Assembly (NCBI GenBank): GCA_033557675.1
Contig: JAWQRM010000507.1
Span: 1 to 21,927 of the forward strand
Source of the DNA: Coptodactyla brooksi
Taxonomy: Eukaryota > Arthropoda > Insecta > Coleoptera > Scarabaeidae
Length of the DNA: 21,927 bases
Direction of reading: 5' to 3'
Part shown: positions 10,396 to 18,108 of the stretch, piece by piece
How positions within the stretch are numbered: the first letter of the stretch is position 1
Layout of the letters: every line of letters begins with the position of its first letter
Notes under the pieces: model-generated
Told to the model about the DNA's origin: nothing
Database searches by the model: none
Seen by the model: the letters and a program-made list of their open reading frames with translations, nothing else
Program-made: the position numbers and the translations under genes

Positions 10396-10908
10396 TATTA
10401 TTAATTACATGTCTTTTGTAAATAATTGAAGAGGCCATATCCTTCAAATACCAAGTGTCAAACAGAGAAATCATACAGAGATGCAATACACAGGATGTAG
10501 TTACACGGATAGGGAAGCACCCATTTAAGGTTGCTTTCAGGAAAATTAAGAAACATGAGTTAGTAAAACAAGCGCTAGGCTTAAAACAAGGCAAAAATGT
10601 GTTTCGTATTTTCTTTTACATTTTTTCCTATAAAATTTATTCTGTAAAGTTCTGTAACTTTATTCCAAAAATATAACATTTATTAATGACATCTTCTACA
10701 CCTTCTTACGGTTTTTGCAATAAATATATTTCTTTTGTAATAACCATGTTTATCCTATTTCTACTAGAAAGAAATAAAACAGCAATTGTATAAAGAAAAT
10801 ATTTATGAAATGAAATGATGATAAATAGAAATTAGTACAAGGAATTTTTTTGTCTTAAACCGTCTTATAAAATACAACGATATAACAAGCATCTTCTACG
10901 TAAATGTC
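10396..10908. other. Spacer containing possible Sec61 gamma 3' UTR
   Basis: AT-rich DNA. On the minus strand an AATAAA signal (plus-strand TTTATT at 10679-10684) lies about 225 nt beyond the Sec61 gamma stop and could end its transcript. An unassigned plus-strand open frame at 10455-10676 has a lysine-rich stretch (KVAFRKIKKHELVKQALG) but no family match. Confidence 0.35.
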
Positions 10909-11557
10909 TTATGACCCTACGATAATATTATTGATCGGTATATGAATTAACTTTACGAAAAATCCTATGAAACCCATGATACAAAATCCGATAGCCGTCG
11001 CAATTGCTATCTTTTGGAATTCTGAAACAAATAAAACAAGATTATTACAAATATTTGAAGAAAAAAATAAAAACTATAAGAGTAAGTTTATAGAGGACAG
11101 AGGGACAGACGGACGGATTGACAAACCACTGAAAATAGAATAGACCACAAATAGCCTAATTCCATTTTTTGTGAATGGAATACTTTCTTTTTGTACCTAT
11201 TGGTATAAACTAAAAGAAAATAAAGAAAGAAAACAAAGAAATTATTTTGCAGTACAGCAAGGTAATTCCCAAAGTTGAGAGGAGGCCCATTTATTTCCCC
11301 GAGTTTAATTATAAAATATTTAAAAATTTAAACATATTCTGATGAGTAAATAACTAAAAATTTTCAAAATATCCAATATTCAAAATTATGACAACAAAAT
11401 ATACAAAACAATTCAAAAATGTCATAATAAAATGGCAAAAATTGTGTGGCAAGCTTTTCTTACCTTTCCTGTCTGGCTTTGTGCATCTTTTGACTAATCT
11501 GATGGAATCTTTAGTGAACTGACGACCTGGTTCAATGAATTTCGTTACTTGATCCAT
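10909..11557 (-). CDS. Sec61gamma: Sec61 gamma subunit (SecE family), two coding exons
   Basis: This is the small tail-anchored subunit of the Sec61 translocon, which moves nascent secretory and membrane proteins across or into the ER membrane. Exon A (11557-11464) encodes MDQVTKFIEPGRQFTKDSIR then LVKRCTKPDRK and ends at a GGTAAG donor. Exon B (11021-10909), preceded by TTTCAG, encodes EFQKIAIATAIGFCIMGFIG, the single transmembrane helix, and ends HIPINNIIVGS. The junction splits the Glu codon (G|AA). The spliced ORF is 207 nt, 68 residues, exactly the usual metazoan length and nearly identical to the family consensus. The intron is 11022-11463. A second acceptor (CTGCAG) ends at 11565, seven bases upstream of the ATG, implying a 5' UTR intron. 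It is head-to-head with NPC2. Confidence 0.96.
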
Positions 11558-11675
11558 GTTTTTCCTGCAGAAATCCAGAAAACTTTAATGTACATCACAC
11601 AAAAACTGCTTAAGGGCAATTAGTTCCTTCCCTTATTCAAAAGAAAATAAATTAAAGCACTAATGTTTGACTTAC

Positions 11676-11740
11676 GTATTGGAAATGGAGCTTCCTTGTC
11701 TATCCTCCTACTTCGCTTATGGGTTTATGAGCAAACGTCA
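11676..11740 (-). other. Sec61 gamma 5' UTR exon (5' end approximate)
   Basis: On the minus strand, ATAC|GTAAGT gives a strong donor after base 11676. Paired with the CTGCAG acceptor at 11566-11565, it defines a 5' UTR intron of 111 nt (11675-11565) and leaves seven UTR bases (11564-11558) before the start codon. The transcription start is not visible from sequence; 11740 is an approximation at the less AT-rich edge. Confidence 0.55.
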
Positions 11741-11800
11741 CTTCACGTAGCGACATAAAACGTGCCAAATAGCCACGATGGCATATGAAAACATGACGTG
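11735..11800. promoter_or_regulatory. CRE/UPRE-like sites upstream of Sec61 gamma
   Basis: TGACGT occurs on the minus strand at 11740-11735, and TGACGTG, the core of the ATF6/XBP1-type UPR element, on the plus strand at 11794-11800. CCACG, the half-site of ER stress elements, lies near 11773-11777. Translocon genes are known UPR targets in animals, so these sites are plausible, but short motifs also occur by chance. Confidence 0.35.
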
Positions 11801-11871
11801 TATTCAGTGGCTAACTTCTCGCGATATATACCTATTACATTACGTAAATATTATTAACAATAAGAATATAC

Positions 11872-11873
<2 letters not shown>

Positions 11874-11902
<29 letters not shown>
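11874..11902. repeat. (AT)n microsatellite
   Basis: An uninterrupted dinucleotide run of about 29 bases lies in the spacer between the divergent Sec61 gamma and NPC2 genes. It is a simple repeat and likely length-variable. Confidence 0.95.
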
Positions 11903-11904
<2 letters not shown>

Positions 11905-12164
11905 AATATTCTTACAGATCGGTTCGTAATAACATATAAAATGATAAATAAGAATGCAAAAAAGAATATATGCGGGAATCGTTGCTCACTTCAGGAGAAG
12001 CGCTCCAATTTGCTCCATCATGACATGGCGGCAAATTTAAATTTAGACTTCAGTAATAATCGCCGAATATTCAACCATGAATTTAAATGATACAGTTAAC
12101 CATTGTTATCAAATACGTATGTCTTTCTCTGGTTATTATGACATTATCTCTGTCTACGAAACCA

Positions 12165-12202
12165 TATATAAGCTTGCGATAATTTTAATTCTGTCGCAGT
12201 TG
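12165..12202 (+). promoter_or_regulatory. NPC2 core promoter: TATA box and initiator
   Basis: TATATAAG at 12165-12172 is followed about 31-33 bases downstream by an initiator-like GTCGCAGTT (A at 12198). That is standard TATA-to-start spacing. It would give a 5' UTR of about 104 nt before the ATG at 12302. The inference rests on motif and spacing only. Confidence 0.55.
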
Positions 12203-12301
12203 CAGTTCTTTGTGGGCTACAATCGGATTACCATTTAACAACTGATAACAAATTTATACTTTTTATTTTTTTCGGGAAATTGATATCGTTTTCGTTAAAA
12301 C

Positions 12302-15300
12302 ATGAAGAGAAAATTTACATTTGTAATTTTTGCTACGCTTTTTGTGTATTTGAACGCAGAATATTCGGATTGTGGTAAGTTTTATTTGACCGTGAATCAT
12401 ATTTCATCATTGTTATCTAGACGACTGTGTATAATCAATTTAAAAATAATTACAGTTTTGCAATAAAAGTCAAAGTAACTAATGGATCATGGCGTATAAT
12501 AACCACATTAATTATTATTAAATTGTCCTTCGAGTTTCATTGTGTCTAAAACGCAACATTGGACAATGAAATTTGTTAAATTCAGCAAAAAGGAAGTTGT
12601 ATTGTCATTCATGTTCAAGGCTGGATTGTTTGGAACCGTATTTTGATGTAAAGTCTTAATTTTTAGTTTTTTTTTTCAATTTCATTTTTACATTGGAATA
12701 CTATTAACTATAAATATTTTAAATTGATTATGATACATGGCAGAATACCTGTAAGGCAGTATTTATGCTAAACGTTAGAATTATTTGTAGATTTGATAAA
12801 ATATATCGAATTTTACGATATGTTACGATTTTATTTTATTACCCATACCCTTTAAATTTATGTTAATTAAAGGTTATAAGTTAGATTGCAGAAATCATGC
12901 AAAAATCCATTTTGGAATTTATAACATGTTAATTGCATGTACTTAAGATTTGAACTTTAAATAAAAAGCAAAATAAACGAGAATTGCGAGATAAAGAGAT
13001 TATTAGTAATTCTTACGTAAATTATTTATTATTTTAGGATCTGAGCTAGGAAAACTGGACGCAATAACTGTAACCGATTGCGACGAGAATGAAGAAAAAT
13101 GTATTTTACATAGAAATACAAATGTTACTATACAAATTAAATTTACTCCAAGTAAGTACATAACATATATTATTATTATTAAATTTTTCAAAATTCAGAA
13201 TTCTTCAAAATGATTCGAGAAGTGAATAATAATCAAGTTTATTTGATTTCTTTTGCAAGGTATTTTAAATTTTAATTCAAATTCGATTGGCTTTAATCCA
13301 CTAAATCTATAAAATGTACCCATATGAAAATGTCATTTGATGACTTGTGTTATATCTTACCATATGCCGTGGTATTGGGTTGGGTAAATTTCTTCTTATA
13401 CATTGTGATTTCTTACGGATTTTGAAATGTTGCCAAAATTAATACACACCTTGCCCGTTTTCAATGGGCTAGGTGTGTATTAATTTTGCAAAAACTACTT
13501 TTTTACATTACTTTTAAACTTTACATTAATTAAACATGTTCCTCTGTAGTTTCGCTATTTCCCATACTCTTGGAACATTTTCACTGTCTTTTTGGATTTA
13601 TAATCTTTATAATTTTGGTGTTAGATTCTCTTCCAGTTGTGTTTCTTCTCCTGCACCTGGCATCTGATATTATTGTTCCACCATACAGTTTATTTTTTGT
13701 TCAAGTTTTAGCTGTGCTACATTCAATGACAATGTTTATACTTTCATCTCTACGATCTACAACTATGTCTTGAAAAAATCGCTCTAGTTTCTATATACCA
13801 TTTTTTATATGTTAATACGTTAAGAGTTTCATTTTATCTGTTTTTATTCCTGCTTTGCTCCCCCCTAACATTTAGTTTTGTTATCACCAAATGATTGTTG
13901 CATCCAATCCCAGCACTTCCATTAACTACTCTTTGTGCTGCTGTCTTTAATCCTGCAACACACCAATACCTTCCATGTAGCTAGGAAAGAACAATGTTTT
14001 TTTTTGAAAGTGCTCTTTTGTCGTTTCCATTTCGTCCATTTCTGCTTCGTTCATTTTCTACAGGCATTTGCTGTTATTTTTGGCATTTCAAATCCACTTT
14101 TTCCCATTTATTATAAATTTCTGATGTCCAAGCTCAGCTTCTTTGCTATTGATGAAAGTTCTTATTCCTTTGCAATATTTCTTTGCCTTTTTATTATTGT
14201 CCATCGTATATATTTGTTAAAATATAAAATAAATATAAATATATTTGTTATACATTATATAACAAATACATTTTATTTAAGTGGAGAATCTTTCATCACT
14301 GGCTCCTACTTGTTGAAAGCAGTTTTTCATTTGTGATATGTTTAAATGCTTCTACGGAGTTTTCTCATTCTTCTTCTTCATCCTCGGGTGAATCATTTTC
14401 AAAATCCTCACATGCCAAGTATTTCACTGTCAATATTAATGAAATCATGGAACAAATTAATATTTATTACTTTATCAATTTGAAACAATTCGCTGAATAG
14501 TTATCATCATCTGATATATATCATCAAATGTTAATTTTTAATTAACATTTGCTTTCGAAAAATTTGTTTTGAATGTTGAAAGATTTTTGCTATTTTTGAA
14601 ACATGTGCTCCCATTTTCAGAAGCACCAGAGACAGAGGACGAAAAAGACTGTTTATGCTATTATATACTGAAAGGTGGCAACCAGATGTTACCCTACTGT
14701 GACCTACGTGATCAATAGAAACCATTAAAGTGCATCCTTTGTTTCTGGAGTGATTTTTCAGAACCAATTCGCGTGCTCCTTAGGATTCGCGTATTTACGC
14801 TTCTTACGTAGTGTTATGCAGGGGGCTATACAGTATTATCCCCTTGATTCTATGATTGTTGTTAAAAAACATATTCGGATGCACTGATTTTTTTTTTATC
14901 TGACTGTTCTTTAAGTGAGCCAAATCTTGTTTGCAAAGGCCTTTTAGTTTGACCAACATATAGGTCACATTGACCACAGTAGGGCAACATCTGGTTGCCA
15001 CCTTTCAATATATAATAGAGCGGACAGTCTTTTTCGTCCTCTGCGTCTGGTGCTCCCGAAGATGCCCGAAGAAGTTTCTTGTTTTGGTTAAGTGATAACC
15101 ATAGACGACTTCGTTACAAAACCAAAGGTTTCAAATCCACAATTTACTTTCTTTCTTGTTGAAACCCTGATAGAAACCCGATTTTATTTTTAAATGATAT
15201 ATAATAATTAATACTAAATAAGATTTTTTTTAAGTAACATAAGATGTTAATGTACATTAAAACAGGACCTGAACCTTCCGTCAATTGCAGACAAGTGTTC

Positions 15301-16124
15301 ATCTTAAGCGAATCCATTATAGGTGAATCATCTTATAGTTTCCCACTTCTTTTTCATTCTTATTGCCTATCCTTCCTCTGTTTTCAATTTTACTTTTAAG
15401 TATAATAGTTTGTTCTTTCAGGTCTTTATGTTCTCTAGGATCTTGATTTCTTCATGATGAAAATGAAAACATAGATATTGTCAACAAAAATATGCAAAAG
15501 TATATGCCATTTAAGGAACCATTTATTTTAATATTTGGAAGTTCTGATAAGCAGAACAGGTGTAATACCTCACATCAGCAATTAAATTTTATTGTAGTAG
15601 GAAATACTGTTAATTTAGGTATTATTTCCAGAACAAGATATCAAAGCATTCAAGGCTGTTGTTCACGGCGTTATTTTGGATGTACCGATTCCCTTTCCAT
15701 TGCCTAATGATGATGGATGTACAGATTCAGGCGTAACTTGCCCACTAAAAACTGACACGCCTTACACATATTCCACAACTTTACCAGTTTTGAAACAATA
15801 TCCACAAGTAAGTATCTTAGTTAAATGTGATGTTTATGTGTATTAATGCAATGATGAAGAAAATTGTATCATGTGAACAACGAAATCATTGTGAACAGTT
15901 TACTCATGATACTTCATCACTGCGAGAATATTATTTCTTCTGAAAGTATTATCAAAAATGTTCTATATGTATGTTGCTTTTATATTGTTGCTTATGATTT
16001 TTTATTGTATATTTCTGTTTTTTCTTTCTTTTATTTTTAGGTAGGGGTGACTGTTAAGTTTGAACTGCAAAATGAGAATGGTGATGACATCACTTGTACC
16101 ATGATACCATCCAAAATTAAGTAA
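12302..16124 (+). CDS. Npc2: NPC2-like ML-domain sterol/lipid-binding protein, four exons
   Basis: Small secreted or lysosomal carrier of the MD-2-related lipid-recognition (ML) family; NPC2 binds cholesterol in a beta-sandwich pocket. Coding exons are 12302-12374, 13038-13151, 15632-15807 and 16041-16124, all with GT-AG junctions (donors GTAAGT; acceptors TTTTAG, TTCCAG, TTTTAG) and compatible phases (Gly25 and Lys63 split; last junction phase 0). The product is 148 residues, the usual family length. Residues 1-19 (MKRKFTFVIFATLFVYLNA) form a signal peptide. Cysteines at 24, 39, 46, 92, 99 and 140 match the six that form three disulfides. Family landmarks are DCG near the N-terminus, the HG-x-(I/V) segment (VVHGVILDVPIPFPLP, 72-87), GVTCPL (96-101) and a final C-x-M-I-P. 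Asn53 is a possible glycosylation site. Poly(A) signal AATAAA lies at 16171-16176. Insects have expanded NPC2 families, so orthology to a specific paralogue is not settled. Confidence 0.93.
12375..13037 (+). other. NPC2 intron 1
   Basis: This 663-nt AT-rich intron runs between donor GTAAGT and acceptor TTTTAG. I see no coding sequence, repeat or RNA gene in it. Confidence 0.7.
13434..13488. repeat. Near-perfect 23-bp hairpin
   Basis: The left arm (13434-13456, CAAAATTAATACACACCTTG then CCC) is complementary to the right arm (13466-13488) with a single mismatch, around a 9-base loop GTTTTCAAT. The arms are far better matched than the surrounding decayed DNA. It could be a tiny foldback element, fused transposon ends, or an RNA hairpin; nothing in the sequence decides. 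Confidence 0.85.
13560..14200 (-). pseudogene. Non-LTR retrotransposon relic, endonuclease end and linker
   Basis: Read on the minus strand, two blocks match the stretch between the AP endonuclease and reverse transcriptase of insect non-LTR elements. At about 13920-13850, GSAGIGCNNHLVITKLNVR resembles the end of the endonuclease (a ..D/NHxLV..K/..L pattern, with N for the usual S/D). At about 13690-13570, TVWWNNNIRCQVQEKKHNWK, followed by DYKSKK, matches the WWNEEV...V.EKK..WK..L...DY..YK linker that precedes the RT domain. Stops and frameshifts intervene. The RT part expected at lower coordinates is missing, so the copy is truncated as well as decayed. Confidence 0.55.
14366..14450 (-). other. 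Short acidic coding-like remnant
   Basis: On the minus strand this reads TVKYLACEDFENDSPEDEEE before a stop. Acidic tails of this kind are common near the C-terminus of several transposases, but the piece is too short and low-complexity to assign. Confidence 0.2.
14623..14717 (+). pseudogene. GIY-YIG-like element fragment, plus-strand copy
   Basis: The plus frame reads APETEDEKDCLCYYILKGGN, then QMLPYCDLRDQ and a stop. It is a diverged inverted copy of 15055-14950. Compared with that copy it lacks about nine bases after CCCTACTGTG, which removes the central part of the GIY-YIG-like motif. Weak similarity continues to about 14770. It is clearly nonfunctional. Confidence 0.45.
14804..15055 (-). 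pseudogene. GIY-YIG endonuclease-like fragment (Penelope-type), minus-strand copy
   Basis: Minus-strand frame from 15053: APDAEDEKDCPLYYILKGGN, then MLPYCGQCDLYVGQTKRPLQ, TRFGSLKEQSDKKK and ISASEYVF; after a frameshift, NNNHRIKG. The YVGQTKRPLQTR block fits the YIG part of a GIY-YIG nuclease (Tyr, Gly and a downstream Arg), and SA.E...NNNHRI fits the second conserved block. Penelope-like elements carry such a domain after their reverse transcriptase. I see no RT, so assignment to Penelope rests on the nuclease fragment only. The frameshift and missing remainder show it is dead. Confidence 0.45.
15350..15430 (-). pseudogene. Possible coiled-coil fragment of a retroelement ORF
   Basis: The minus-strand frame reads LKEQTIILKSKIENRGRIGN, a heptad-like, charged stretch of the kind found ahead of the endonuclease or in ORF1 of non-LTR elements. 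Its strand and position are right for the upstream part of the relic at 13560-14200, with the GIY-YIG fragments inserted between. It is short and may be chance. Confidence 0.25.
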
Positions 16125-16170
16125 TAATTATAAGTAATGTATTTCTGATTATTGCTTTAAACTCTGAAAC

Positions 16171-16176
16171 AATAAA
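16171..16176 (+). terminator. NPC2 poly(A) signal
   Basis: AATAAA lies 47 nt after the stop codon, implying a very short 3' UTR ending near 16190-16200. Confidence 0.7.
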
Positions 16177-16199
16177 CAGTAGCAAAGATGTATATTTTA

Positions 16200-16736
16200 T
16201 TTACTTACATATTCCAAGCTACACGAAATGTAGTTGATGTTCATTAATATTAGGAGTAAAGTTTACATCGATCCTGATTTAATTATTCTTCATAATTGTT
16301 AAATAAGTGTGCCATATATGTTCCAAAAGTATTTTGTAAAAGTACTCCCAAAATTCAACTAGGGTCAAGGTAAGAGAAAGTCATGTGCGGTGTAACACCT
16401 ACTGAGATACAAGTCGCGAAGCGGCTGGTTACTTAAATGCAGCCGACAGATGCAGTCTCAAGGACTATTAACTTTGGACTAATTTTATAATGATTGAAGT
16501 TATCCCTATCCTTAATAGCACCATTCCTGATGATGAATTAACTCATATTTAACAGTTGACTAGTTTTTAAATGCTTTCAGAGAAAACAAATAACTTATAT
16601 GGACGTTTTTAACAACTCATATCGACTATCACCAGAAAGGACAGTAATTTGAAAAACCATCCCTACAATTCAGAAAAGTACAATGAATTATTCAAGTTGA
16701 CCGATAAATCTTTCTTGGTACACAATTTCTGGTGCA
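16200..16736. other. Intergenic DNA between NPC2 and the Tigger element
   Basis: No gene is recognised. Some plus-strand pieces look faintly protein-like (FIMIEVIPILNSTIPDDELT near 16485-16545; NSEKYNELFKLTDKSFLVHN near 16670-16730) in broken frames, so part may be an older transposon relic cut by the Tigger insertion. Confidence 0.35.
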
Positions 16737-16750
16737 TAGTATGACCACTT

Positions 16751-16840
16751 TAATCCGAACACGCCCTAATCCGAACCTCCAGTAATCCGAACTGCCAGAA
16801 TTAGAAACCATAATCCGAACAGCGCCTCGTTAATCCAAAC
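16751..16840 (+). repeat. TAATCCGAAC subterminal repeats (five copies)
   Basis: Direct copies begin at 16751, 16767, 16783, 16811 and 16831; the last has A for G. The first three are evenly spaced at 16 bp. They sit in the 5' end of the Tigger element and are its likely transposase-binding array. Confidence 0.85.
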
Positions 16841-17042
16841 AGCGCAAAGATTGAGTCTGCATAAATGAGGGAATCCCCGTGCTTATATTTTCTAAGAGAT
16901 TCTCTCTACATACATAAATGTAGGAATTCCCTGCTTTCGTGTTTTCTAGGGTTTGCTGTGTTTACTGTTCATTGTTCATTAGACCTTTGACCGATACATA
17001 CATATTTAGTTCAGTTTGTACATATTCCAATTTGGTGCGGCA

Positions 17043-18016
17043 ATGACTTCTAAAAGCAAACACGTTACTTTATCAATAAAAGATAAAATTTAAGCTATTA
17101 AGAGTTTAAAGGCTGGTGGTAGAGTGATTACTTTATCGGAAAAATACAAAGTGGGGAAATCGACGATTTGCGACATCAGAAAGAATAAGGAGCGAATTTT
17201 ATCGTATGGCACGACATCCAGTTCTCTAACCAATAAGCGAAAAACGTTGAAAGTAAGTGCATATCCCAAAGTTGATAAAGTAGTTTACACCTGGTTGCTA
17301 CAGGAAAGGTCTAAAGGTAAAGAGATGGTCGACAATGTACTTTCATATATGTATATTTAATTAGATTAAATGATTCTAGGTGTGCCTATTTCTGGAGAAA
17401 TTTTGCGTGAAAGAGCACAATTCTTTTATGCCCAGACCCACAACGATGATAATTTCAAAGCCAGTTCCGGATGGCTTGATAAATTTAAAAACAGATACGG
17501 AATTCGACAACTCTCAATTACAGGAGAAAAATTATCAAGTGATGCGGCAGCTGTCGAGCCATTTAAAAACTTGCTGCAAAATAAAATTGAGGAAATGCAG
17601 TTGTGTCCTGATCAAATCTACAATGCCGACGACAGTGGACTTTTATGGAAATTACTTCCTCAAAAAACACTTGCTCACCAAGCTGAAGCATCACTTTCTG
17701 GTAGAAAATTGAGCAAGGAACGACTTCCATTTATGCCTTGCTTTAATGCGTCTGGGACACAAACTGAGATTGTTAGTATTGGCAAAATCAACAACTGCCG
17801 GTGATGTATCAAGGACAGGAAAAAGCCTGGATTACCAAAGAAATTTTTAAATGCTGGTTTTATACGGAATTTGTACCAGCAGTTCGAAAAAAAATGCAAC
17901 AGCTGAATTTAGAGGCAAAGGCACTTTTAATTATAGACAATGCCCCAGGACACCCTTCCATCTGGAAACAGCCTTCCATTTGTACTGCGATTTTATTTTA
18001 TTATATTAATGCTTGA
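17043..18016 (+). pseudogene. Tigger/jerky-type transposase pseudogene
   Basis: The ATG at 17043 opens MTSKSKHVTLSIKDKI, then a stop at 17091-17093 where the family has a sense codon. The frame continues with the first helix-turn-helix (ITLSEKYKVGKSTICDIRKN). After a 63-bp interruption (17317-17379) comes the CENP-B-type second DNA-binding domain (VPISGEILRERAQFFYAQTH through GWLDKFKNRYGIRQLSITGE). The DDE domain begins with NADDSGLLWKLLPQKTLA, which has the first catalytic Asp (family usually NADETG), and SGRKLSKERLPFMPCFNASG. A frameshift near 17790-17801 moves into LPVMYQGQEKAWITKEIF and LLIIDNAPGHPS, with the second Asp. The third acidic residue and the C-terminus are missing; sequence after GHPS does not fit the family. 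It cannot make active transposase. Confidence 0.85.
17317..17379 (+). other. Putative 63-bp intron in the Tigger transposase
   Basis: AAAG|GTAAAG at 17316/17317 and GATTCTAG|GTG at 17379/17380 are good splice sites. Removing the 63 bases restores RSK-G-VPISGEI across the junction, as in intronless relatives, and also removes two in-frame stops. The interior is AT-rich, as expected for an intron. A small insertion with splice-like ends is the alternative. Confidence 0.6.
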
Positions 18017-18090
18017 TTTTGATGATGTATGGAAAACCAGGAAGCAATAAAACGAAACAGAAATTTTGATCTTAATCTTTATTTTTAACG

Positions 18091-18108
18091 ATATATATAT
18101 ATATATAT
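18091..18108. repeat. (AT)n microsatellite
   Basis: An uninterrupted dinucleotide run of 18 bases lies just beyond the truncated Tigger element. Confidence 0.9.

Larger units (their letters stand above)
13152..15631 (+). other. NPC2 intron 2, filled with transposon relics
   Basis: The 2480-nt intron is the longest in the gene, and most of it can be read as inserted DNA: a hairpin at 13434-13488, a minus-strand non-LTR relic at 13560-14200, convergent GIY-YIG-like fragments at 14623-15055 and possibly a coiled-coil fragment at 15350-15430. The splice sites at both ends are intact. Confidence 0.75.
16737..18016 (+). mobile_element. Tigger/pogo-type DNA transposon, 3'-truncated
   Basis: The 5' terminal region carries five copies of TAATCCRAAC (16751, 16767, 16783, 16811, 16831), a pattern typical of Tigger-family ends and probably transposase-binding sites. 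The start near 16737 (TAGTATGACC) is a degenerate form of the usual CAGT terminus. A transposase pseudogene follows from 17043. I find no matching inverted repeat (GTTCGGATTA) downstream, so the 3' third of the transposase and the right end are deleted. Confidence 0.8.

Noticed and set aside
10171..10676. Two plus-strand open frames (10171-10395 and 10455-10676) as small genes
   Set aside because: The first overlaps the LINE C-terminal tail out of frame. The second has no recognisable family and no promoter or splice context.
13374..13400. ATTGGGTTGGGTAAATT as a mariner terminal repeat
   Set aside because: It resembles the TTAGGTTGG-type mariner terminus only loosely, and no inverted partner was found nearby.
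13935..14336. 133-codon plus-strand open frame rich in Phe, Leu and Ile
   Set aside because: It is the complement of A-rich minus-strand retroelement relic sequence. The hydrophobic composition is an artefact of T-rich codons, not a membrane protein.
14531..15001. Two minus-strand open frames of 78 and 65 codons as genes
   Set aside because: The first is in the wrong strand and frame for the GIY-YIG-like copy; the second overlaps the better copy in a shifted frame. Neither makes sense as an intact gene.
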